A stretch of DNA of 64,000 nucleotides from UBA1723 sp045629285. GTDB lineage: Bacteria > Bacteroidota > Bacteroidia > Bacteroidales > Paludibacteraceae. Below are positions 8,060 to 17,080 of this stretch, piece by piece; within the stretch, counting starts at the first letter, position 1; each line of letters starts with the position of its first letter. The stretch lies in contig JAZQQY010000035.1 in assembly GCA_045629285.1 (NCBI GenBank), positions 189,178-253,177 of the forward strand. Direction: 5' to 3'. Both the position numbers and the translations under genes were made by a program. Below the pieces are notes generated by a model, which saw only the letters and a list, made by a program, of their open reading frames with translations, searched no databases and was not told the DNA's origin.

Positions 8060-9574
8060 ATGGACGAAAATAAAGTAATGAACGTCATAAGTTTTTTAAC
8101 ACTAATTCCATTAGCGTTTAGTGTTATCGAAGGAAAATGGAATTTGACAATTTTCATTCTCTTTTCTGTTTTCATCTGGTTTATAGCAATAAAATTCAGC
8201 TCTGATTTTGACAAAGAAGAATCACAAAAGAAAGACAACAATCAAACGAACAACACGAATAATAAAGGCGACAATAAACACAACGACAAAGACTCCAAGA
8301 AAACAGAGAGTCAGAAATCGGATGAAGATTATTTAGACGATTTGGATTTCTATAGTTTATCAGCTCGACTATTGGTTGTTATTAATAGAATAGGAAAGGC
8401 AAATAATAATGATCTTACTACAATCAAAGAATATATAAATCAAAGTAGTTGGTCAGATTCCGTTAGAGAACGCATATTCCAAGAAATCGAGGAATATGTG
8501 AAAAAAGGAGAATTCCATTCAATTACTCTTTTGGCAAAAAAAATCAGACAATCGAAAGAAGCGTCGTATCAGAAATTGTCAGCTTTATTTGAATACATCC
8601 TTATTATTGTCTACTCTAATGGAATCTACAAAGATTTCACTGAACTAGAATCAATTTCAAAGCGATTGGGAATACCTGATTATTATTTCAGAGATAAAAA
8701 GAAAAAATACGACAAAATGTATTATTATGCCCAAAAGGAGAAGGAGAAAAGAGAGAAAAAAGAGAAAAAGGAGAAAAAAAAGGAAAAGGAGAAAAATACA
8801 TACAACGAAAATAAAGATAAGTATGTTGAACTTACTTTAACCCTTATGGTGGAGGCGATGAAAGTCGACCGCTCAAAAATGGTGTGTGAGCTCGACGTCA
8901 TCAAGGAATTCATCAGTCAAAACGACAATGCTAATTTTTCCAAACGTGTACAAGAAGTCAAAGAGCTTCTAAAGGGTGACTACGACAAAGAAAATGTCAC
9001 ACAAATATGTCAGAGGATCAAGAACTTATATCAAAATTCATACAGCAAACGTGAAGAAATCCTAAAAGCAGTAATATCAGTAGTTTATGCTGACGAGACC
9101 TGCACTCCATTCGAATTGGAATTCTTAAAGACAGTTGCATTTGAACTGCAAGTATCGCGAAACAACCTTACTTTCATAAGATTATCATACGAAAATAGAA
9201 AAAAGAGAGAAGAGGAAAATAGGAAAAGGAAAGAGGAGGTAAATAGTAGAAGAATGGAGAAAAAAAAGAGAGAAGAAGAAGCCCGAAGAGAACGAGAGAG
9301 AAAGAACCAAAACAATTATCAATCCAACAACTCTCATAGCAATTCATCAAGCAGCAGCTACACTTCTGAATTAGAAAAAGCATACGCCGCTCTCGGAATT
9401 GACAAAAAGGCAACAGATAAAGAGATTAAGGCAAGCTGGAGAAACCTCATGCGTGTGAATCATCCCGACTTAGTTGCAAGCAAGGGTTCAGCTGCAGTCG
9501 AATCAGCAACAAGAAAATGTCAGGAAATCAACAAGGCGTTTGAAGTCATCAAAGCAAGCAGAGGCATAAAGTAA
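8060..9574 (+). CDS. Membrane-anchored TerB-like and J-domain protein, copy 2 (longer)
   Basis: This 504-residue paralogue of the preceding gene has two hydrophobic segments (about 6-48). An insert of ~200 residues follows that is absent from copy 1, containing LSARLLVVINRIGKANNND and a further helical repeat that may itself be TerB-like. Then come a long K/E-rich coiled coil (about 225-250), the TerB-like domain shared with copy 1, a second charged coil, an Asn/Ser linker and the J domain with HPD at 468-470. The shared parts are near-identical in DNA, while the N-terminal ~260 residues have diverged. It probably anchors or recruits Hsp70 at the membrane. A bidirectional terminator follows. 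Confidence 0.8.
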   Translation: MDENKVMNVISFLTLIPLAFSVIEGKWNLTIFILFSVFIWFIAIKFSSDFDKEESQKKDNNQTNNTNNKGDNKHNDKDSKKTESQKSDEDYLDDLDFYSLSARLLVVINRIGKANNNDLTTIKEYINQSSWSDSVRERIFQEIEEYVKKGEFHSITLLAKKIRQSKEASYQKLSALFEYILIIVYSNGIYKDFTELESISKRLGIPDYYFRDKKKKYDKMYYYAQKEKEKREKKEKKEKKKEKEKNTYNENKDKYVELTLTLMVEAMKVDRSKMVCELDVIKEFISQNDNANFSKRVQEVKELLKGDYDKENVTQICQRIKNLYQNSYSKREEILKAVISVVYADETCTPFELEFLKTVAFELQVSRNNLTFIRLSYENRKKREEENRKRKEEVNSRRMEKKKREEEARRERERKNQNNYQSNNSHSNSSSSSYTSELEKAYAALGIDKKATDKEIKASWRNLMRVNHPDLVASKGSAAVESATRKCQEINKAFEVIKASRGIK

Positions 9575-9605
9575 AAAAAGGAATGCACAAAATGCATTCC
9601 TTTTT
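9573..9605. terminator. Bidirectional terminator
   Basis: A run, then GGAATGCA (9580-9587), loop CAAAA, TGCATTCC (9593-9600) and a T run. It serves the J-protein gene on the plus strand and the convergent lipoprotein gene on the minus strand. Confidence 0.85.
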
Positions 9606-9615
9606 CGTTTCTATT

Positions 9616-10023
9616 TTAGTCTAACATCAAAATTTCTCTAACCAGATGTTCGTAATGTTCTACAATCGTCAAAGAATTATCATCTACCATACCCTCTAAC
9701 AAAATCCTTTTATCGTAAGTTTCAGTGCCCCAGTCGCCATGTAACTCGTATTCAGGATACAAACCCAAATCGTAGATATTATATCTGCCTTCATCATAAT
9801 CAAATGTCAGCACATTGTTAGCTGGATCATTCTTATAGAAGTAATATTCATAATGACCATCACCATGAAATTCATAACACTCAAACAATCTGAAATTATC
9901 TGACTCCATAATTAAAGACCATGTTGCATTTTCATAACGTCCAAGCGTAGAACCAACTCCTCCACTGCAACCTGTAATCACAATCGCAATCAAGGATACA
10001 AGTAGAATTTTTACCCATTTCAT
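9616..10023 (-). CDS. Hypothetical lipoprotein
   Basis: This 135-residue protein has a lipoprotein signal peptide: MKWVKILLVSLIAIVITGC, with lipobox VITGC and acylated Cys19. The mature part is rich in Tyr, Asp and Glu (HYEYYFYKNDPANNV, YDLGLYPEYELHGDW) and looks like a small beta-sheet domain similar to lipocalin-like Bacteroidales lipoproteins, though no family is recognised. It should sit in the periplasm or outer membrane. It is monocistronic and convergent with the J-protein genes, with its own -7 box upstream. Function unknown. Confidence 0.7.
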   Translation of the reverse strand: MKWVKILLVSLIAIVITGCSGGVGSTLGRYENATWSLIMESDNFRLFECYEFHGDGHYEYYFYKNDPANNVLTFDYDEGRYNIYDLGLYPEYELHGDWGTETYDKRILLEGMVDDNSLTIVEHYEHLVREILMLD

Positions 10024-10060
10024 ATCACATAAATTATTTAGTTCTAAAAATCATACTTTA

Positions 10061-10068
10061 CAAATATA
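10061..10068 (-). promoter_or_regulatory. -7 box of the lipoprotein gene
   Basis: On the minus strand TATATTTG matches TAnnTTTG, 38 nt before the start codon. No clear -33 element is seen. Confidence 0.5.
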
Positions 10069-10214
10069 GTACTTTCTATTTAATTGCATATCAAAATTAC
10101 AGATTAATGAACGTATTATCCAAATTTTCTGAATAATAAGTTTCTATTACGCCTTGAGATTGCAAAAGACTTATAATAATCCATGTCGGAAAGCGTTAGA
10201 ACACAAAAAAATAC

Positions 10215-10222
10215 TAATTTTG
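10215..10222 (+). promoter_or_regulatory. -7 box of the AsmA-like gene
   Basis: TAATTTTG lies 22 nt before the ATG at 10244, which implies a very short leader. GTTAG at 10195-10199 could be a weak -33 element. Confidence 0.55.
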
Positions 10223-10243
10223 CAGTATTAAATTTCTAATGAA

Positions 10244-13132
10244 ATGAAAAAAGCGCTAAAAATTTTCGGAGGTGTAATCGCAGCATTGGTCGGACTGATG
10301 CTTGTATCTCCTATCTTGTTGAAAGACAAGGCAAAAGACATTGCAGTAGAAACAATCAACGACATGTTGAATGCAGAGGTTTATCTCGACGATGTTTCTA
10401 TCAGTTTCTTTAAGAATTTCCCTAATGCAAGTGTGACTGCGGAAAAGTTCGGCATCATCGGCAAAGATCATTTTGCAGGCGACACATTGGCAAATGTAGG
10501 CGAACTTACTGTAGTTGTGAATATCACCAGTTTGCTATCGGACAACTACCAGATCAACAAGGTCAACGTGAAGGATGCGTATCTTAATGCTATCGTCGAC
10601 ACTCTTGGTCGTGCCAACTGGGACATCATGGCCGCTGATTCAACAGAAGCTGAGGAAGAAACTGTAGATTCTTCCAGTGTGAAATTGGCACTTGAAAAGA
10701 TAACAGTCGAGAATCTTAATGTAAAATACAAGGATATGCCTTCACGTATGTATGCTTCTCTAGAGAAGACTGATTTGAACATGAAGGGCGACCTTGATTT
10801 AAGTTTGGCTACTTTGGCAAACATCGACGCTTTGTCGTTGAATATCGGAAAGGTAGTCTATGCGGACTCTTCTAAACTTGGTGCTAAAGTTGAGAACATA
10901 AACATTGAGATGAGTGGAAAGGTTAGCGACGCTATTTCCAAGATCAAGTCTGAACTAGGCATAGAGAAGGTATCCGTACGCCAAAGCGGAATCCCATATT
11001 TGTCGGATGCAAAGATCAAGGCCGATATCAATGTTGAGGCTGATCTTGAGAACAACAAATACACTTTCGGACAGAACAACATTTCCCTAAATGAGATTAG
11101 CGCATCATTCGATGGATTTGTTCAGTTGATCGATTCGATTATCGACATGGATGTCAAGTTGGCGACTCCAAATATCGAGTTTAAGCACATTCTTTCTCTT
11201 ATCCCGGCTATCTACGCTAAAGACTTTGCCAGCATCAAGACTTCCGGCAAAGTAAATTTGAATGCAGAGGCAAAAGGTAAGATGTATGGCGACATATTGC
11301 CTGCGTTCGATGTCAACTTGGGAGTATCAGAAGCAATGTTCAAATATCCTGATTTGCCAAGCGATATGAAAGACATCAATGTGGCTATCAACGCGAAGAA
11401 CCCTGGTGGTACAGCCGACAACATTACCGTCGACATTGATAAGCTAGGATTCAATCTTGCTGGAAATCCGTTTAATGTAAGTGCAAAACTTAAGAGATTG
11501 ATTTCAGACCCTGACTTTGCATTCACTGCAAAGGGTATGATAGACTTGAAGAAGATCTGCGAGGTTGTCCATATCGACGACACAAAACTTCAGGGTAAAC
11601 TTTCTGCCGACTTGGATGCTGCCGGTTTGATGTCATACATTGAAAAAGAGCAGTTGGATAAGGTTAAAGTCGACGGATCACTTGGTTTGAGCGACTTCGT
11701 AATGTCGATGAAGGATATGGATTACGACGTTGAGATCGGCAAGGCAAACCTTGATTTCTCAACAGAGAACGTTGGTCTTAATGCTAATTTGAAACTAGGC
11801 AAGAGTGACTTGTCTGTTGTAGGTAAGCTAACTCATTTCCTACAGTATGTCCTTCGTAACGAAGAGATTCACGGAGAGTTGACAGTCAATTCGTCTTACA
11901 TGAACATCAACGAGCTAATCGGAGCTCCTGAGGAGAAAGAGCTTGACGAGGCTCCTGTAACAGAGTCGGAGGAACCACTTTCTATTCCTAACAATATCGA
12001 TTTCAAGATGAACGTAGGAATGAACAAGATTATCTACGACAAGATTGAAGTTGAAGATTTCAAGGGTAACATCTCTTTCAAGAATGCTGTAGCAAAACTA
12101 AATTCATTGTCAGCAAACACAATGGGCGGTTCGTTCACAGCAAGCGGAGAATTTGACGGTAGAGATTCATTGAAGCCAAAGGCGGCTGCGGATGTCAATG
12201 TCAAGGAGATGAACCTAAGCGAGGTATTTACAAAGGTAAGAACTGCACATCGTCTTGTTCCTCTATTCTCTGACGCATCAGGAAAATTCAGCATGACAGG
12301 CAATTTCTCAACTGCAATCAACGGTAAAGACTTGTCGCCAATCATGAATACAATAAATGCGAAGGGAACGTTCAAGACTGCCAATATGGGATTGACTAAC
12401 GTACCTGCATTTACCAAGGTTGCGGATAAGGTTGGTCTAGCCGCATTGAAAAATCCTCAGTTCAAAGATCTTAACCTGTCATTCCTAATCAAAGATGGCA
12501 AACTTGAGATTGACCCATTCGACACTTTCGTGAATAATGCCGCAGTAAACGTATCCGGATGGTCCGGTTTGGATAGGACTCTAGGCTACGTCGCTAAGAT
12601 TGTCCTTCCTCAGGAAGTTCCTGGCAAGGCAGGCAAGGTAATCGATAAGATCGGTTTCGACGTAAAGGTTGAGGGAACATTCGACAAGCCAGAAGTTAAG
12701 ATTTCTACTGCCGACATGCTATCGAATGCCAAGGAAATCATTACAGAGAAGGTAACTGAGAAAGTTGAGGAAGCTAAAGCAAAAGTAAACGAAGAGGTTG
12801 AAAAGCAGAAAGCTAAGGTCAACGAGGCAATTGAAAAGCAGAAGGCAAAGATGATTGCCGATGCAGAGGCTCAGCGCGCAAAATTGATCGAGACTGCTGA
12901 GAAGAGCGGAAATAAGTTAGTTTCCGAGGCAGAAGCTCAATCAGAAAAGATGCAGAACGACGCAAAGAACAATCCTGCCAAGAAAATCACAGCAAAGAAG
13001 ACTGGAGAGGCTTTAGTAAAGAAAGCTAATGATCAGAAAGCAAAGATGGTTCAGGAAGCTACTGCCAACGGCGACAAGATCGTAGAGAATGCTAAGGCAC
13101 AGGCAGCAAAACTTGATGCTTCAAACAAATAA
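10244..13132 (+). CDS. AsmA-family protein with long coiled-coil tail
   Basis: This 962-residue protein has an N-terminal membrane anchor (IFGGVIAALVGLMLVSPILL, about residues 8-27). Repetitive beta-strand AsmA/TamB-like segments follow (for example VYLDDVSISFFKNFPNASVTAE and repeated VNVKD-type units). The AsmA-like C-terminal domain lies near 690-830 (GKFSMTGNFSTAINGKDLSP...AAVNVSGWSGLDRTLGYVAKI). The last ~125 residues are an Ala/Lys/Glu-rich coiled coil with repeats such as AKVNEEVEKQKAKVNEAIEK. AsmA/TamB relatives bridge inner and outer membrane for lipid transport or outer-membrane assembly, so a periplasmic location is expected. The coiled tail is unusual for the family in general. Confidence 0.85.
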   Translation: MKKALKIFGGVIAALVGLMLVSPILLKDKAKDIAVETINDMLNAEVYLDDVSISFFKNFPNASVTAEKFGIIGKDHFAGDTLANVGELTVVVNITSLLSDNYQINKVNVKDAYLNAIVDTLGRANWDIMAADSTEAEEETVDSSSVKLALEKITVENLNVKYKDMPSRMYASLEKTDLNMKGDLDLSLATLANIDALSLNIGKVVYADSSKLGAKVENINIEMSGKVSDAISKIKSELGIEKVSVRQSGIPYLSDAKIKADINVEADLENNKYTFGQNNISLNEISASFDGFVQLIDSIIDMDVKLATPNIEFKHILSLIPAIYAKDFASIKTSGKVNLNAEAKGKMYGDILPAFDVNLGVSEAMFKYPDLPSDMKDINVAINAKNPGGTADNITVDIDKLGFNLAGNPFNVSAKLKRLISDPDFAFTAKGMIDLKKICEVVHIDDTKLQGKLSADLDAAGLMSYIEKEQLDKVKVDGSLGLSDFVMSMKDMDYDVEIGKANLDFSTENVGLNANLKLGKSDLSVVGKLTHFLQYVLRNEEIHGELTVNSSYMNINELIGAPEEKELDEAPVTESEEPLSIPNNIDFKMNVGMNKIIYDKIEVEDFKGNISFKNAVAKLNSLSANTMGGSFTASGEFDGRDSLKPKAAADVNVKEMNLSEVFTKVRTAHRLVPLFSDASGKFSMTGNFSTAINGKDLSPIMNTINAKGTFKTANMGLTNVPAFTKVADKVGLAALKNPQFKDLNLSFLIKDGKLEIDPFDTFVNNAAVNVSGWSGLDRTLGYVAKIVLPQEVPGKAGKVIDKIGFDVKVEGTFDKPEVKISTADMLSNAKEIITEKVTEKVEEAKAKVNEEVEKQKAKVNEAIEKQKAKMIADAEAQRAKLIETAEKSGNKLVSEAEAQSEKMQNDAKNNPAKKITAKKTGEALVKKANDQKAKMVQEATANGDKIVENAKAQAAKLDASNK

Positions 13133-13167
13133 TTAGATAACAATCTATCAAGTCAATAACATTATAG

Positions 13168-13188
13168 GGGCAGGTCATGTACCTGCCC
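13168..13188. repeat. REP-like palindrome
   Basis: GGGCAGGT, loop CATGT, ACCTGCCC: a perfect 8-bp stem preceded by TATAG and not followed by T residues. It belongs with the palindromes at 5716, 30009 and 44101. Confidence 0.6.
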
Positions 13189-13201
13189 GTAATATTAAAA
13201 T

Positions 13202-13936
13202 ATGGCAATATCGGTATTATTAAAAAAAGAGTTTTCTTGTTTTTTTGCATCAGCTACGGGCTATATCGTGGTTGGCGTATTTTTGTTGATGACAGGACTA
13301 TTCTTGTGGGTTTTCCCTGGAGAATACAACGTCCTTGACAACGGATATGCCAACATCGACGGTTTGTTCGTGATGGCTCCTTGGTTGTATCTGTTCCTTG
13401 TTCCGGCAGTGACGATGCGTCTATTCTCAGATGAGAAACGTACAGGAACAATTGAGTTGTTGATGACGCATCCTGTAAGTAAACTTGAAATCGTTTTGTC
13501 AAAATATTTTGCAGGCATATTGCTTGTATTATTCTCTCTTGTCCCTACCCTAGTCTATTTCTTCTCAATCTGGGCCTTGGCAGACCCGATCGGGAATGTC
13601 GACACAGGAGGTATCTGGGGATCTTTCATCGGCCTATTCTTCCTGGCGACTATATACGTGGCTATCGGATTGTTCACATCTTCGTTGACTGACAACCAGA
13701 TTGTGGCATTCATCTGTGCTGCGTTATTATCGTTTGCATTTTTCTATGGTTTCGACCTTATATCTTCACTACTTATCAGCGGTGAAGAGCAGACATTGGT
13801 AAGTTCGCTTGGAATCAGTTCTCACTACGACGGAATGAGCCGTGGTGTGATCGACAGCCGTGACTTGCTATATTTTATCTTTGTAGATGCTGTATTCGTA
13901 TATATTACTAAACTAATTCTAAGCAGAAAGAAATAA
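13202..13936 (+). CDS. gldF: GldF-type ABC-2 transporter permease
   Basis: This 244-residue inner-membrane permease has six predicted helices. It starts MAISVLLKKEFSCFFASATGYIVVGVFL and carries the ABC-2 signature region MRLFSDEKRTGTIELLMTHPVS (about residues 72-94), both characteristic of GldF. In flavobacteria GldF works with GldG and the ATPase GldA, and is required for gliding in some species. Here neither gldG nor gldA is adjacent. Instead the stop codon overlaps the ATG of a phosphopantetheinyl transferase gene (TAATG). The motility role may not apply in gut Bacteroidales. Family assignment is solid; the function here is uncertain. Confidence 0.8.
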   Translation: MAISVLLKKEFSCFFASATGYIVVGVFLLMTGLFLWVFPGEYNVLDNGYANIDGLFVMAPWLYLFLVPAVTMRLFSDEKRTGTIELLMTHPVSKLEIVLSKYFAGILLVLFSLVPTLVYFFSIWALADPIGNVDTGGIWGSFIGLFFLATIYVAIGLFTSSLTDNQIVAFICAALLSFAFFYGFDLISSLLISGEEQTLVSSLGISSHYDGMSRGVIDSRDLLYFIFVDAVFVYITKLILSRKK

Positions 13937-14580
13937 TGATATTCTGGCGACTTGACGACAATGTAGAAATTCTCATCTGGAGAACAGACGAGAGCATTGA
14001 CGAGACACTTCTTTTCTTTGCTCCCGGCGTGCAGGATGTGCATCGAGAAAGACTGGAATCCATTAAATACGAGAAACGACAGAAGGAGTATCTTTGTGCA
14101 CGTCTATTGATAGACATCATTGCCGGAGAGGGACAACGCGTTGAATACTTGGAAAGCGGAAGACCCTATTTGCTAGATAGCAATAAAGAAATCAGTATTT
14201 CACACACTAAAAATTACGTGGCTGTCATTGCAGACAACGACAATCGTGTGGCAATCGACATTGAAGTTTTCGGCAAGACTGTTGAAAGAGTCAAGCATAA
14301 ATATTGCACTCCATCTGAACTTGAATATCTTTCTGACGATGTAGATATCCGTTCGGTACAGCTACATTTGTTATGGTCGGCAAAAGAGACTGTCTATAAA
14401 CTACTTGATGAAAAAGGCGTTTACTTTGATGAGCATATCAACGTGCTTCCATTTGAATTGGATAAAGAAGGCACAATGCTTTGCGAAGTAACCAAGAAAA
14501 ACGAAGTTCATGAAATTGAACTAAAATATAAGGTATTTGACGATTTCGTAATGGTTTGGGCTGTAGGTAATGACAACTAA
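13936..14580 (+). CDS. 4'-phosphopantetheinyl transferase superfamily protein
   Basis: This 214-residue protein has both Sfp/AcpS-superfamily signatures: VAIDIEVFGKT (Mg-binding Asp and Glu, about residues 103-113) and WSAKETVYKLL (about 149-159). A preceding SISHTKNYVAVI segment matches the substrate-binding strand. It should move 4'-phosphopantetheine from CoA to a Ser of an acyl or peptidyl carrier protein in the cytosol. No carrier protein or synthase gene lies nearby, so the target may be the fatty-acid ACP. It overlaps gldF by 1 nt and the next gene by 11 nt, so the three are translationally coupled. Confidence 0.85.
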   Translation: MIFWRLDDNVEILIWRTDESIDETLLFFAPGVQDVHRERLESIKYEKRQKEYLCARLLIDIIAGEGQRVEYLESGRPYLLDSNKEISISHTKNYVAVIADNDNRVAIDIEVFGKTVERVKHKYCTPSELEYLSDDVDIRSVQLHLLWSAKETVYKLLDEKGVYFDEHINVLPFELDKEGTMLCEVTKKNEVHEIELKYKVFDDFVMVWAVGNDN

Positions 14581-15733
14581 ATTTCACATTTTCAATCCAG
14601 AACACGATTCCGCACTGGCAATGGATAGCGGAATATACACGCCTAAACCACAAATCCAACAGTTTGGAAAAGATCTTAGCACTTTGCCTTTATGGTATAG
14701 CGACGACACGGACAAGGTCATAGCACCTGACATTTGCGACGTAGAGTGGCGGGATTCCGTCGACAATATAAATCCAAATATTAAAGAGAAACTAATCTCT
14801 ATTGACGATTATAAGCATCTTAAGGCAGAAAAACGATTGATGCCTTGGGGAATTGACACGACGATCTGCAAGCTTACAAACACGACTGAAATCGAAGGCG
14901 AGAACATAACGGATATTGTACGTCGTACGAAGAAATTTTCAAGCAGAGAGCTGACTCAAGATGTACTCAATCGCTTGAAAGAAGCAGGTTTATATTCTGG
15001 TTTTGTGTCGCAAAAAGTTGACTCAATAGACGACTTGCAGAAAATAAATGACGAGTACGGAAAGATTGTAATCAAAGCGCCATGGTCAAGTTCAGGCAGA
15101 GGAGTTTTATTTGTCGACACTCTTGACGACGGTTTGAAAAGACGTATCGGCAAAATCATCGAGAGTCAAGGATTCGTGATGATAGAATCATTCTTCAAGA
15201 AGGAGATAGACTTCGCTCTTGAATATGAATTCTTTAACGACAAATGGCAATTTGCAGGCTATTCCCTATTCACTACGGATGAACACGGAGCATACAAACA
15301 GAACGTTTTGGCATCGGATGAGATGTTGAAGAAAGAGATCTGCAAAAATGCTCAGGCAGAGGAATTGGATAAGATCGCGGATTTCTACTGCAAATATTTC
15401 CAAGAAAGAAAAGACGAACTAAAAGGCAATACCACTATCGGCGTCGACATGATGGCTGTCAACGGAAGAATCCATCCATGTGTGGAGATCAACGTCAGAC
15501 ATACGATGGGAATTGTAGCAAGAAAAATCTATGACAGATTCGTAGAGCCAGGAAAAACCGGCTATTATGCAATAATCAGATTGAATAACGCAGAGGAATT
15601 GAGGAAGTGGAGTCAGGAACAGAAGCAATCATTTCCGTCGACAATATCTAATGGTAAAATATCCAAAGGCTTTCTCCCATTGACTCCGATTGAAGAAAAG
15701 ACGGTGTTTATGGCGTATGCGGTGATAGAATAA
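14570..15733 (+). CDS. Uncharacterised ATP-grasp-like protein
   Basis: This 387-residue conserved protein has no firm name. The N-terminus begins HIFNPEHDSALAMDSGIYTPK, suggestive of a nucleotide- or substrate-binding loop. The middle contains VIKAPWSSSGRGVLFV (about residues 167-182), like the lysine strand and glycine-rich loop of ATP-grasp enzymes. The C-terminal part has GVDMMAVNGRIHPCVEINVRHTMG (about 290-313), with the acidic-Asn metal site (E-x-N) of that fold. It is therefore probably a carboxylate-amine or similar ligase in the cytosol. The start ATG lies inside the last codons of the phosphopantetheinyl transferase gene, an 11-nt overlap that implies coupled translation. Substrate unknown. 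Confidence 0.7.
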   Translation: MTTKFHIFNPEHDSALAMDSGIYTPKPQIQQFGKDLSTLPLWYSDDTDKVIAPDICDVEWRDSVDNINPNIKEKLISIDDYKHLKAEKRLMPWGIDTTICKLTNTTEIEGENITDIVRRTKKFSSRELTQDVLNRLKEAGLYSGFVSQKVDSIDDLQKINDEYGKIVIKAPWSSSGRGVLFVDTLDDGLKRRIGKIIESQGFVMIESFFKKEIDFALEYEFFNDKWQFAGYSLFTTDEHGAYKQNVLASDEMLKKEICKNAQAEELDKIADFYCKYFQERKDELKGNTTIGVDMMAVNGRIHPCVEINVRHTMGIVARKIYDRFVEPGKTGYYAIIRLNNAEELRKWSQEQKQSFPSTISNGKISKGFLPLTPIEEKTVFMAYAVIE

Positions 15734-15741
15734 AAAATTAT

Positions 15742-16314
15742 TTACTTTCCTCCGAATCCCTTTCTCAAGAAGCCCAAAAGCAAATCACGATTCTTTGCCA
15801 TTTCTAAGGCAAATTCTCCACGAATGAATGGCAACTCCATTCCTTTCAATGCACTTTGCAAAACCAAAGCGGCAAGTGTAGTGTCACAAACGTCAATTGA
15901 ACCGTTAGCCTTACCCTCATCTAGCAATGCACGTAGATAATTACGCTCACTAAAGTCAAGACGTCGACGTACTCGCTCAACCAAGTTCTGATTCTGGAAA
16001 AATTCAGCAGTCAAGCCACCGTTTCGATTCACCACATCACGAATTGCATTCAGACGAACGTAGATATAGTCGCTCAGTCTTTCCATCGGTTGTTTGGCTG
16101 GATTCGAAAGTACAATTTTGAAGTAATCGCGTAAAGTAAGAGTTTCAGCACGGATAACAGCATAGAACACCTCATCCTTATTCTTGAAATAAGTATAAAG
16201 CGTACGACGGCCTTTGTTTGCCGCATTTGCAATGTCGTTCATCGATGTGTTTGCATAACCTTTAGTTGCAAACAATGTGCGAGCCACATCAATCAAAACA
16301 TCTTTTGTTTCCAT
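15742..16314 (-). CDS. TetR/AcrR family transcriptional regulator
   Basis: This 190-residue protein has an N-terminal helix-turn-helix (KGYANTSMNDIANAANKGRRTLYTYFKNKDEVF, residues ~19-51) typical of TetR repressors. A helical ligand-binding domain without recognised specificity follows. It is the last gene of the minus-strand run, 38 nt after rsmE, and convergent with the ATP-grasp-like gene. No nearby efflux gene suggests its target. The C-terminal domain contains the segment LSNPAKQPMERLSDYIYVRLNAI. Confidence 0.85.
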   Translation of the reverse strand: METKDVLIDVARTLFATKGYANTSMNDIANAANKGRRTLYTYFKNKDEVFYAVIRAETLTLRDYFKIVLSNPAKQPMERLSDYIYVRLNAIRDVVNRNGGLTAEFFQNQNLVERVRRRLDFSERNYLRALLDEGKANGSIDVCDTTLAALVLQSALKGMELPFIRGEFALEMAKNRDLLLGFLRKGFGGK

Positions 16315-16352
16315 ACTCTTTACGTTTTAAGATTTTCGCAATAATTATGCGA

Positions 16353-17063
16353 TCATTTCGCCATGTCGTTCAAAAGTACGACAGTATGCACTGCTACAAC
16401 ACCTGCAGTCTCGGTACGCAATCTACTCTGCCCCATCACTACAGGCACAAAACCATTGCTTAACGTTTGTTTCAATTCGGCTGGACTGAAATCTCCTTCC
16501 GGACCGATAAGCACAACTACATCCGAACCTGGTTTATAAGCCGATGATAAATCAACTCTTTCAGAATCCGACATACAATGTGCTATAAACTTCTGTTCCT
16601 CCTTACAGTTGGAAACAAAAGAAAGCATACTCACCGGTTCGTTGACAACCGGCAAGTATGCTTTTTTAGATTGTTTCATCGCCGAAACAGCAATCTTATC
16701 CAAACGATCGATCTTAACGATTTTACGTTCAGAGTGTTCACAAATAATCGGCGTAATCTCATCTACACCAATCTCTGTTGCCTTCTCAATAAACCACTCC
16801 AATCTCTCGATATTCTTAGTTGGAGCAATTGCTATATGAAGATGGTAAGGACGTTTTTCAAATTCAGAGAAAGACTCTACAATCTCCACACCACAATGTT
16901 TGTGATGAGCATCAGATATTTTAGCTTCGTAATATCCGCCCTTACCGTCGACAATCTGAAGAGAGTCGCCGACTTTCATTCTCAACACCTTGATAGCGTG
17001 ATTGGATTCCTCCTCATCAAGTTTAAGTGTAGAAAGAATATCTGGAGCATAAAACAAAGCCAT
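16353..17063 (-). CDS. rsmE: 16S rRNA (uracil-1498-N3)-methyltransferase
   Basis: This 236-residue SPOUT-class methyltransferase methylates N3 of U1498 in helix 44 of 16S rRNA within the 30S subunit, using S-adenosylmethionine. An N-terminal PUA-like RNA-binding part (HAIKVLRMKVGDSLQIVDGKGG) is followed by the knotted domain with LIGPEGDFSPAE (about residues 181-192) and LGQSRLRTETA-type motif (here MGQSRLRTETAGVVAVH), which bind the cofactor. Length is normal. The gene follows folD by 17 nt in the ffh-folD-rsmE-tetR run. Confidence 0.93.
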   Translation of the reverse strand: MALFYAPDILSTLKLDEEESNHAIKVLRMKVGDSLQIVDGKGGYYEAKISDAHHKHCGVEIVESFSEFEKRPYHLHIAIAPTKNIERLEWFIEKATEIGVDEITPIICEHSERKIVKIDRLDKIAVSAMKQSKKAYLPVVNEPVSMLSFVSNCKEEQKFIAHCMSDSERVDLSSAYKPGSDVVVLIGPEGDFSPAELKQTLSNGFVPVVMGQSRLRTETAGVVAVHTVVLLNDMAK

Positions 17064-17080
17064 AATATTAATCTTTAGGA

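Noticed and set aside
8725..8913. 62-aa minus-strand frame within J-protein copy 2
   Set aside because: It results from the lysine/glutamate-rich coding sequence read in reverse (Phe/Ser-rich), a composition artefact.
16578..17078. 166-aa plus-strand frame opposite rsmE
   Set aside because: Shadow of rsmE; no promoter or family match.
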